Below are positions 1 to 5,775 of a stretch of 5,775 nucleotides of DNA, piece by piece (within the stretch, counting starts at the first letter, position 1; each line of letters begins with the position of its first letter). The DNA comes from an uncultured Armatimonadota bacterium (GTDB lineage: Bacteria > Armatimonadota > Armatimonadia > Armatimonadales > Armatimonadaceae), in contig CAIWTR010000204.1 in NCBI GenBank assembly GCA_903915615.1, forward strand, positions 1 to 5,775, written 5' to 3'. The notes under the pieces are model-generated. The model was not told where the DNA came from and did no database searches. It saw only the letters and a program-made list of their open reading frames with translations. The translations under genes were made by a program, and so were the position numbers.

Positions 1-636
1 ACGAAGATGAGCCGGTAGCTGAGCAAAATCACTGCCAGAATCCACATCCACAGACACACTGGACAAGTAACTCTCGTAGCGCTCCTGCGGAACGAATTGG
101 CGTGGATGGCCATCCTCAGCATGCGGTGCCTTGAACGCAACTGTCAGATTCCAGGACTTGCCTTTGGGGACGGCCTTCAAAAAATCCAGACACTGCTCGG
201 TCTGGAGGTCGGTCATGTGGATGCGCTGGCCCGTCTTTGGATGCTTATTCCAATAAAAACCCTGTCCGGGGAAACCTGACCAGACATCGAATGATGACTT
301 AGGCTGTGGCTTACTATCCGCGACGCCCCACTTGCCAACATAACCGGTAAACCAACCCGCTTTTCGAAGACGCGCAAAATAGGCATCGGCGAAATCTGCC
401 GGCCGTATTTCCGTAGCAAAGTCATGAACCCCGTTGCGACGGTTGTACATCCCAGTGTAAATCGCCGCCCGGCTCGCACAACAGATTGCCGTCGTCGCTA
501 TCGCCTGTGTAAAACGCACACCCTTTGCCGCGATGGCATCCAGATTCGGCGTGACCGCAAGGCGGTTTCCCGCGCAGCCCAGCGCATCATGCCTGTGGTC
601 ATCGGTGATAATGACAAGTACGTTGGGTTGTTTCAT
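1..636 (-). CDS. Sulfatase (S1 family, formylglycine/Cys type), N-terminal part, truncated by window edge
   Basis: The 212 visible residues form the N-terminal part of an alkaline-phosphatase-fold sulfatase, which hydrolyses sulfate esters, usually on sugars. Reading the minus strand gives an uninterrupted frame from ATG at 636 to the window edge. Residues 5-13 (NVLVIITDD) form the first core strand ending in the metal-binding Asp pair D12-D13. The signature C-x-A-S-R-x-x-x-Y-T-G spans residues 52-62, with C52 the expected formylglycine precursor, so a maturase (FGE or anSME) elsewhere in the genome is implied. YVGKWG (99-104) matches the conserved GKW block and FKAPH (168-172) a later active-site block. 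Family members are usually about 450-550 residues, so more than half is missing. No signal peptide precedes the core, suggesting a cytoplasmic enzyme, unlike many planctomycete sulfatases. The ATG overlaps the stop of the upstream glycosyltransferase and has a good ribosome binding site. The substrate cannot be inferred. Confidence 0.95.
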   Translation of the reverse strand, partial: MKQPNVLVIITDDHRHDALGCAGNRLAVTPNLDAIAAKGVRFTQAIATTAICCASRAAIYTGMYNRRNGVHDFATEIRPADFADAYFARLRKAGWFTGYVGKWGVADSKPQPKSSFDVWSGFPGQGFYWNKHPKTGQRIHMTDLQTEQCLDFLKAVPKGKSWNLTVAFKAPHAEDGHPRQFVPQERYESYLSSVSVDVDSGSDFAQLPAHLR

Positions 637-1676
637 TTCGATCTCCCATGTCTCCACGCGTCCGCCGGTTTCCAATCGATGCCCTGCAAATGCAGAAATG
701 CATAGCACTCACGCTCGAGACGACTGATAAACAATGTGGGCATCAGCGAGGAAAGGCACCAGCGCAATGCTCCAGCGATAATTGAGCGTAAGCCCTTAGG
801 GACATTCCCTGAATGGAGAAGCCTCCATCCGAATTGCATTCCTTGGAGGCTGCGTACCGTTCCTTCAAAGAACAAAACAGCATCCCTTATCCGTACCTGG
901 TTCGTCGCGGAACCCGTGTAGGCAAGTAGTTTCAGCGTTACTTTTCTTTGTTGGATGCCTGCATTCTCTACATCAGCTGAGTGTTGCTCACTGTGTTTTC
1001 GATAGTGATAAAGCGGCTTGTTTACGAAGTAGATGTCCCCATATAGCGCCATATCGGAAAACAACAGCACACCTTCCCCATGCTGTCCGAGGTCTGTATC
1101 CCACTGGTTAGAGTGCTCGAATGCAGCTCGTCTCATTAGGCAGACAGGCTCGATCATCGGAGCCCAACTAACGATGCTAACAAGCTGCGTTCGATGGTCA
1201 TCATCTGGTTGTTCGCGAAAAAACGGACCATATCTCACCTTGCGTTTATCGTAGCTCGTGTTGATCGATTGTCCATCTATGTCAATGCTGGTGTAGCGAC
1301 AATAGCAGGCGGAAATTGAATCGTCGCTGTCAAGAATACTAATCAACGTCTCCAGTAAGGATGAATCCAACAAGTCATCTGCATCTGGAAACTGAACATA
1401 CTCACTGCTAGCCGAAATAAATGCGTATCCGTAATTGCGTGCACGGCAGACTCCGCCGTTTTCTATCGAATGCACGGTGATTCGGGGATCGCCCATAGAT
1501 GCCAACTTCATCATCTCGAGTGACGCATCGCTTGACCCATCATCGATGAGAATGAGCTCCCAATCATCAAATGTTTGGCTTTTGACAGATTGAATCAAGT
1601 CCGTGATAAATCCGGCTTTGTTCCAGACGGGAGTAATCAATGAGATTCGCGGCTTTAGATTCTGTGTCACGATCAA
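633..1676 (-). CDS. Family 2 glycosyltransferase (GT-a), paralogue of the one at 3935-4951
   Basis: A 347-residue GT-A fold glycosyltransferase of family 2, predicted to transfer a sugar from a nucleotide-sugar donor to a growing glycan or lipid-linked acceptor on the cytoplasmic side. The N-terminal strand-loop SLITPVWNKAG (12-22) is the donor-binding start of the fold. IDDGSSD (44-50) is the classic nucleotide-binding motif, and FPDADD (96-101) carries the metal-binding DxD. A block shared with its paralogue, LGQHGEG (196-202) followed by GDIYFVNKPLY (213-223), likely forms the acceptor side. Residues about 297-319 are hydrophobic/amphipathic and may touch the membrane. The start is not ATG: the frame opens after an in-frame TGA with TTG at 1676, preceded by AAGGG about ten bases upstream; GTG at 1670 is the alternative. 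The stop overlaps the sulfatase ATG (ATGA), implying translational coupling. Donor and acceptor cannot be inferred. Confidence 0.93.
   Translation of the reverse strand: MIVTQNLKPRISLITPVWNKAGFITDLIQSVKSQTFDDWELILIDDGSSDASLEMMKLASMGDPRITVHSIENGGVCRARNYGYAFISASSEYVQFPDADDLLDSSLLETLISILDSDDSISACYCRYTSIDIDGQSINTSYDKRKVRYGPFFREQPDDDHRTQLVSIVSWAPMIEPVCLMRRAAFEHSNQWDTDLGQHGEGVLLFSDMALYGDIYFVNKPLYHYRKHSEQHSADVENAGIQQRKVTLKLLAYTGSATNQVRIRDAVLFFEGTVRSLQGMQFGWRLLHSGNVPKGLRSIIAGALRWCLSSLMPTLFISRLERECYAFLHLQGIDWKPADAWRHGRSK
642..647 (-). promoter_or_regulatory. Ribosome binding site of the sulfatase
   Basis: The minus strand reads GGGAGA followed by five bases and then ATG at 636. This is the clearest Shine-Dalgarno-like sequence in the window. 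It lies inside the last codons of the upstream glycosyltransferase and supports the 636 ATG over the in-frame GTG codons at 708 and 657. Confidence 0.6.
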
Positions 1677-1839
1677 TTCACAGTGCCCTTCGATATCCTT
1701 TCAACCCAATTCATCGACATATCAAAACCACCTCATCAATCCAACGTAACTTAGCGGCGACTACAGGAGATTTACATGCATCGTGTTGAGTGACTCCAAC
1801 GGATTCAAAGCTCTCTTGACATTGACTGGTTAGGTTGTA
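1677..1839. other. Intergenic gap between acyltransferase and GT-a
   Basis: This 163-base spacer has no convincing open frame, RNA gene or terminator hairpin with a T-run on the minus strand. It contains TGGTTTTGATATG (minus strand, 1730-1718), nearly repeated in the other gap. I found no convincing promoter pair here, so GT-a may be read through from the acyltransferase transcript. Confidence 0.5.
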
Positions 1840-3771
1840 CTAATGCGAAAGAAGACGACGAAGATGAGGCTCCAGTCGTTTTGCTCCATCTATCGACAAG
1901 TGACTGCTATCCCGGTACATAACCTTTCCATCGTACAGAAATCTCCAAACCCCTTGATCATCAACAAAGCACGTTGCTGGATCAAATATCTGCATGCCGA
2001 CGATTGCTTTGGCATTACGTCGAAGGACTTCCTCTACAAGTTCATTTCGCTGCCGGTGACGTACATCCGAAACACCTCTTGTTGTTTCGGGCAGATTCCA
2101 GAATGCCCTCTTTGCCAAATGCGACGGGACATCCACATCCTGTTTTGCTATATCCAGGACGAAAACAACTCTGGTGCCGGTTTTTATCAGCTCGGTTAGA
2201 CTAAGTAGAAGTTTTGATTCAAAGTCACTCTGACCGGCATACGTCGCCCAATCCCCGGCGATGACAACGTAGCGTGGCTGGACAGCCTTAATGTGATCCA
2301 GGACTTTTTGGTTAAACTCAATCGTCCCTTCGTTAAGTCCATATTTTGATGTGTGATTAAAATCCAGAATAGGCGGTGTGGATGAGTGGGTTGCCTGGAC
2401 GAGTTTGATGTTGCCAGCCCTGCAAACATTATTGAGTGCCGGTGCGATTGACATCGCGTGGCTGTCGCCCCAGAGGATGCACGTGTCGTTGCTGTTTTTG
2501 TCTCCCAGCTGTGGAAACAGCCCTATACGCGCATTTTCCAACGTGACTTCGTAGATCAGGTCCATTGACTTTTTGGTATTCGCGTATCGGACAGCATCTG
2601 CGGACACCCGTCTTGGAATTCCTCCGAACGACACGATGGCTCCCGCAGTGACCGCACTGAATGTCAATAAAATCCCAAATTTGATGAAAGTTGTGCGGAA
2701 ATTCGAAGATCGAGAGCCCGAACGAACCGGAACTTCTATGTACTTCCAAGAACAAAATGCAACGATCGCCGAAAGTCCGAGTAGCAAACATCCTTCGAGC
2801 TTGGTAATCGGCTTATCGAACCAATATCGGCAGAAAGCAAGCATCGGCCAGTGCCACAGATAAAGAGAATAGCTAATTTTCCCAATGAACACAAAAGGCG
2901 GCAGACTGAGAATCCGATGTACTGATGTAAGCTGGTGTTCACTTACATACAAGAGGCAGACAGAAGCAAGACAGGGTGCCAATGCATTGATGCCGGGGAA
3001 GCGAGTGGATTCGTTGTATGTCAGAGCGATCAGGAAGATTGTTGCGAGCGCAATCCAGCTCGTTACCTCAGAAACCCATGCTTTTCGGATTTTCGGAATT
3101 GGCAGGAAGCAGACCAGCCCACCGATCAACATCTCCCATGCTCTCGATGGCAATACGTAAAAAGCAGCGAGCTTATGCGTCTTTAGTGCAACTTCACCAA
3201 AGATGAGACTCAGTACCGCAACAATGGCCATTGCAATCCAGGTTCGCTTACGGCCAAACTTTAGCAACGTCACACAGAACAAGGGATAAAAGACGTAAAA
3301 CTGCTCCTCAACCGCGAGCGACCATGTATGTAACAACGGCTTCAAATCGGAATCGCCGCTGAAGTAGCCTATTGACTTCCAGAAATATACATTGGATAGC
3401 CCTACGGTTTGGAATAGCGCAACTTTTCCAAGGTCAAGGTAGTCACTGGGAAAGAGCAGAAAGAAACCAAAGACTAGAACGACGAGAACCATCGCTGCAG
3501 AAGCCGGAATAATTCGTCGAGTCCGCCTCTTCCAAAATTCGTAGAACGAAAACTTGCTTCCGGTGACATCACGCAGGATCAGCGATGTAATCAGATAGCC
3601 TGAGATGACAAAGAAAACATCGACTCCAACAAACCCGCCGGGAAATGCGATGTTTGCGTGAAACAGCAGCACCAGCAGAACAGCGACGGCTCTAAGGCCA
3701 TCGATATTCGGCCGGTAATGTGTCTGCGGTATCGCACCATTAGGTTCCGATGAGTTATTGCTATCATTCAT
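1840..3771 (-). CDS. Membrane acyltransferase, acyltransferase-3 (OafA/YrhL type) with C-terminal SGNH domain
   Basis: A 643-residue polytopic membrane protein predicted to move acyl (often acetyl) groups across the membrane and onto a glycan such as O-antigen, exopolysaccharide or another surface polymer. Residues about 20-350 form the acyltransferase-3 domain: NIDGLRAVAV (22-31), conserved H38, GVDVFFVISGYL (49-60), the basic RRTRRIIP (82-89), LHTWSLAVEEQFY (147-159) and SYSLYLWHWP (300-309). Roughly ten membrane segments are visible, and an eleventh (about 362-384) leads into the tail. The tail is an SGNH-hydrolase-like domain: GDSH (435-438, nucleophile S437), AGDW (505-508) and the C-terminal dyad DSSHLS (621-626, D621 and H624). 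All catalytic residues seem intact, so the fused domain probably completes transfer on the extracytoplasmic side. Length fits two-domain OafA-like enzymes. ATG at 3771 is chosen because it places the motif at residue 22; no clear Shine-Dalgarno is seen. The glycosyltransferases on both sides suggest that their product is its acceptor. Confidence 0.95.
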   Translation of the reverse strand: MNDSNNSSEPNGAIPQTHYRPNIDGLRAVAVLLVLLFHANIAFPGGFVGVDVFFVISGYLITSLILRDVTGSKFSFYEFWKRRTRRIIPASAAMVLVVLVFGFFLLFPSDYLDLGKVALFQTVGLSNVYFWKSIGYFSGDSDLKPLLHTWSLAVEEQFYVFYPLFCVTLLKFGRKRTWIAMAIVAVLSLIFGEVALKTHKLAAFYVLPSRAWEMLIGGLVCFLPIPKIRKAWVSEVTSWIALATIFLIALTYNESTRFPGINALAPCLASVCLLYVSEHQLTSVHRILSLPPFVFIGKISYSLYLWHWPMLAFCRYWFDKPITKLEGCLLLGLSAIVAFCSWKYIEVPVRSGSRSSNFRTTFIKFGILLTFSAVTAGAIVSFGGIPRRVSADAVRYANTKKSMDLIYEVTLENARIGLFPQLGDKNSNDTCILWGDSHAMSIAPALNNVCRAGNIKLVQATHSSTPPILDFNHTSKYGLNEGTIEFNQKVLDHIKAVQPRYVVIAGDWATYAGQSDFESKLLLSLTELIKTGTRVVFVLDIAKQDVDVPSHLAKRAFWNLPETTRGVSDVRHRQRNELVEEVLRRNAKAIVGMQIFDPATCFVDDQGVWRFLYDGKVMYRDSSHLSIDGAKRLEPHLRRLLSH

Positions 3772-3934
3772 GCGTTTTCTAACTATCCGTGACTAAGCAC
3801 AGGGCCGACATACTTCAGTAAATGTAAGAGTCGAAGACGGAGAATCCTCTGGAAGATGCTTGCAAATCAAAACCATTTACGCAGCAAGATACTGTCGCAA
3901 ATATAAAAGTCACCACGCAACTCTGACCATCCGA
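3772..3934. other. Intergenic gap between GT-b and acyltransferase
   Basis: This 163-base spacer lacks a plausible gene. On the minus strand it holds a weak promoter-like pair near its upstream end and TGGTTTTGATTTG (3875-3863), a near match to a sequence in the other gap. No rho-independent terminator is evident, so read-through from GT-b remains possible. Confidence 0.5.
3900..3929 (-). promoter_or_regulatory. Possible sigma70-like promoter ahead of the acyltransferase
   Basis: The minus strand reads TGGTCA (3929-3924), 18 bases, then TATATT (3905-3900). These match the -35 and -10 consensus at 4 of 6 and 5 of 6 positions. It begins just after the GT-b stop and would give an untranslated leader of roughly 120 bases. 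In a moderately AT-rich gap this can arise by chance, and promoter rules in the suspected lineage are poorly known. Confidence 0.2.
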
Positions 3935-4951
3935 TCAGCTATCTGCACACCAATCATCACCGATGCCCCGCAAGTGATCTTGACATTTTAGTCTTACTTT
4001 CATGAGTAAGATGGATGGCACACATACAGCCAAGGCCCATAAAGACAAGCCGGAGATGATTAGCTTGGTACCGCTGACAACCTTGCCATTACACAGAAGT
4101 TCTCTTCCTTTTTCGATACCACGGATTCCCCGAACCATACCTTCAGCAAACACAATAGCCCGTTTCATGCTGGTCATGTGGCTTTGACTGCCCTGCCACC
4201 TTAGCAAACGTAAAACGACCCGTGTCTCTTGCCGGGCAATTACTTCCAGATTAGATGTGTTCTGTCCAATGTACTGTCTGTACTTATACAGAGGCCTGTT
4301 GACATAGATGATGTCACCGCGCAGTGCAAAGTCTGCAAACAACACGACACCCTCTCCATGCTGACCCAAACGAATGTCCCAACGTGGTGAACGATCAAAA
4401 GCAGAACGGCGCATCAAGCTGATCGCTTCCGAAACGGGTGCCCATGCCAAGATGCTTTCGAGTTTTGTGAATGGTTCGCTGTCAGGTTGACGACGCACAA
4501 ATGGTCCGACACGAACCTTCCTCATTGGATGATTTGTTGGTAAGTCTTCATCATCCGGACCGACAGCCTGATACTTACAATAGGCCAAAACCGCCCGCGG
4601 GTTGGCATCAAGGGCTGCGATCAGCTCAGCCAGCATCGTAGGTTCCAACATGTCATCCGAGTCAGGAAACTGCACAAACTCCGTCCCAGGCGTTGCGTAG
4701 GAATAGCCATTGTTCCGCGCAGCGCAAACCCCGGCATTTGCTTGTGAATACCACCGGATACGACCATCACCACCTGCTGCACGCTCGACTTCAAGGAGAG
4801 AGCCATCGGATGAGCCATCATCGATGATAATCAGCTCCCAATCCGTAAACGTTTGCGCACGAACGGATGCAATCATGCGCCCGATGTAACCGGCTTTGTT
4901 CCACACTGGCGTGACAAGCGTCAGTCTTGGCGGATGCCCACTACCTTGCAA
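3935..4951 (-). CDS. Family 2 glycosyltransferase (GT-b), paralogue of the one at 633-1676
   Basis: A 338-residue GT-A fold family 2 glycosyltransferase. With TTG at 4951 as start, TLVTPVWNKAG (11-21), IDDGSSD (43-49) and the metal-binding FPDSDD (95-100) fall one residue from their positions in GT-a, and the alignment runs without gaps through LGQHGEG (195-201). My hand count over residues 8-127 against 9-128 of GT-a gives 64 of 120 identical. A hydrophobic stretch (about 296-318) may associate with the membrane. Start choice: the frame also opens at GTG 4978 (347 residues, 38-base overlap with the hydrolase), but that codon has no clear ribosome binding site and adds nine residues absent from the paralogue. 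The TTG has GGAG seven bases upstream and an overlap of only 11 bases. The likely role is transfer to the same class of acceptor as GT-a, perhaps at a different step; the sugar is unknown. Confidence 0.93.
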   Translation of the reverse strand: MQGSGHPPRLTLVTPVWNKAGYIGRMIASVRAQTFTDWELIIIDDGSSDGSLLEVERAAGGDGRIRWYSQANAGVCAARNNGYSYATPGTEFVQFPDSDDMLEPTMLAELIAALDANPRAVLAYCKYQAVGPDDEDLPTNHPMRKVRVGPFVRRQPDSEPFTKLESILAWAPVSEAISLMRRSAFDRSPRWDIRLGQHGEGVVLFADFALRGDIIYVNRPLYKYRQYIGQNTSNLEVIARQETRVVLRLLRWQGSQSHMTSMKRAIVFAEGMVRGIRGIEKGRELLCNGKVVSGTKLIISGLSLWALAVCVPSILLMKVRLKCQDHLRGIGDDWCADS

Positions 4952-5775
4952 AGGTGCACTCCAATGTGACGCGAACACTCGTCGGACTCAAGATGGAGAA
5001 GCGATACACATCACCATCTTCGACATACGAAACCTGAACCTGCGCTGGCACATCAACAACACTGAACTTATACCCGCTCAGCTTGCTTACACCGTTCATC
5101 GTCCGGCGCAGAACCGTTACCTTTAGCGCATCGTTTGCGACCACATCCAGCTCAACCGTCAGCATGTTCTTTGCGGAATCAAATGACTCGCTGCGGACAT
5201 CCACGAACTGTTGGGTGATGTGCCTGTTTGTACCGAGCAGCTGTGGATGTTCGGACACTTTACGGAGCGCCAGTACACTGTTCCCGCATGGTGGCAATGT
5301 CGCGGAGAGCTCGCCTCCAACGACGACGGACACCTTTTGTGTCCAAAAGTCGAGCGCATAGATGACCGTTCCGGTAGCGCTAAACCCGAGGCGCTCAACT
5401 GGAAGCGAAATGTGTTGCGGCTTAGCAGCATCGTAGTTAAAGAGCCCAACCACATGGCGATTCCCACGCTTGAGCTCCCAGACCCGTGCGGGAGACGTCT
5501 CGAAGACATCGAGTGGCGTTGCAGAAATCCCCACATTTGGCATCGAACGCTTAATGCACTCGATACGGTCATCCGGGAGCCCCGGAAGCCATTCAGAGAC
5601 AAGGTTGAGCGAGCCCGTCACGGCGACCCAGCTCGCAAACGACCTTGCCTGCTGCAGTGTCAGCGGGCTTCGCAGCATCAGACAGTCCGGGTCATTATGC
5701 CAAACACGGTGATTGAAGAAGTACAGCCGGCTACCAAGATGGAAGTTTGGGAGGATTTCTGCCCAGTTGGCGCCG
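4941..5775 (-). CDS. Alpha-galactosidase-like glycoside hydrolase (clan GH-D, GH27/GH36 type), C-terminal part
   Basis: The 277 visible residues (first whole codon at 5774, stop TAG at 4943-4941) are the C-terminal part of a melibiase-like glycoside hydrolase. WHNDPDCLML (25-34) matches the NDPD segment conserved late in the catalytic barrel of alpha-galactosidases. The following LTLQQARSFASWVAVTG (38-54) and SEWLPGLP (60-67) fit the last barrel helices and strand. Residues about 95-172 resemble the C-terminal beta-sandwich (VVGLFNYD at 108-115, then a stretch ending SVLALR). A further domain of about 100 residues starts at HPQLLGTNRHITQQ (176-189) and is rich in beta strands. The nucleophile and acid/base lie outside the window, so activity cannot be judged, nor can a signal peptide. 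The frame continues upstream of the ATG at 5678, which is internal. GH27 versus GH36 assignment, and whether the substrate is alpha-galactose, remain open. It overlaps GT-b, suggesting co-transcription. Confidence 0.85.
   Translation of the reverse strand, partial: GANWAEILPNFHLGSRLYFFNHRVWHNDPDCLMLRSPLTLQQARSFASWVAVTGSLNLVSEWLPGLPDDRIECIKRSMPNVGISATPLDVFETSPARVWELKRGNRHVVGLFNYDAAKPQHISLPVERLGFSATGTVIYALDFWTQKVSVVVGGELSATLPPCGNSVLALRKVSEHPQLLGTNRHITQQFVDVRSESFDSAKNMLTVELDVVANDALKVTVLRRTMNGVSKLSGYKFSVVDVPAQVQVSYVEDGDVYRFSILSPTSVRVTLECTFAR
4959..4962 (-). promoter_or_regulatory. Ribosome binding site supporting the TTG start of GT-b
   Basis: GGAG on the minus strand lies seven bases before TTG at 4951, inside the last codons of the upstream hydrolase. 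It favours the shorter form of GT-b over the GTG at 4978. Confidence 0.4.

Noticed and set aside
637..708. Possible upstream GTG start (708) giving the sulfatase an N-terminal extension or signal peptide
   Set aside because: The extension has only a short weakly hydrophobic stretch, no basic n-region and no cleavage site, and the ATG at 636 has a much better ribosome binding site.
1677..1839. Promoter-like pair TTGGAT / GATATG ahead of GT-a
   Set aside because: The spacing is only 15 bases and the -10 match is poor; not distinguishable from chance.
1843..2199. Plus-strand open frame of 118 codons opposite the acyltransferase C-terminus, and similar shorter ones elsewhere
   Set aside because: It lies wholly antisense to a well-supported SGNH domain, shows no recognisable motif, and is low in complexity of function; such frames are typical shadows.
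1677..3934. Both intergenic gaps are exactly 163 bases, suggesting a duplicated spacer
   Set aside because: The equality depends on choosing TTG at 1676, and apart from one 13-base near match the two sequences do not align.
3772..3934. Terminator hairpin between GT-b and the acyltransferase
   Set aside because: Only 3-4 base stems were found, with no following T-run.
5470..5678. ATG at 5678 as the true start of the hydrolase
   Set aside because: The same frame stays open to the window edge and encodes the conserved NDPD segment upstream of this codon, so it is an internal Met.

Overview
The window reads as part of a bacterial carbohydrate gene cluster. Five genes all lie on the minus strand, in transcription order from the high-coordinate end: a clan GH-D (GH27/GH36-type) alpha-galactosidase-like hydrolase (3' part only), a family 2 glycosyltransferase (GT-b), a membrane acyltransferase of the OafA/YrhL type with a C-terminal SGNH domain, a second family 2 glycosyltransferase (GT-a, paralogous to GT-b), and a formylglycine-type sulfatase (5' part only). 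No gene, RNA gene, mobile element or CRISPR array is supported on the plus strand; the plus-strand open frames are shadows of the minus-strand genes.

Layout: 5775-4941 hydrolase, entering from outside; 4951-3935 GT-b, overlapping the hydrolase end; 3934-3772 a 163-base gap with a weak promoter candidate; 3771-1840 acyltransferase; 1839-1677 a second short gap; 1676-633 GT-a; 636-1 sulfatase, whose start overlaps the GT-a stop in an ATGA and which runs off the window. The compact arrangement suggests one or two transcripts.

Organism: base composition is mixed (hand-counted 60-120 base samples range from about 42 to 57% GC). A Cys-type sulfatase, a planctomycete-like GH-D hydrolase and sugar-transfer and acylation genes side by side suggest a sulfatase-rich lineage such as Planctomycetes (Pirellulaceae-like) or the related Verrucomicrobia/Lentisphaerae. 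This is inference from gene content, not a placement.

Working together: the two glycosyltransferases could add sugars to a surface or lipid-linked glycan, and the acyltransferase could decorate that glycan with acyl groups at the membrane. The sulfatase and galactosidase-like enzyme could trim or remodel sulfated or galactose-containing glycans. The mix of building and degrading enzymes, with a sulfatase lacking a visible signal peptide and coupled to a glycosyltransferase, is the most interesting aspect. Each family is individually known; I did not find a clearly new system.
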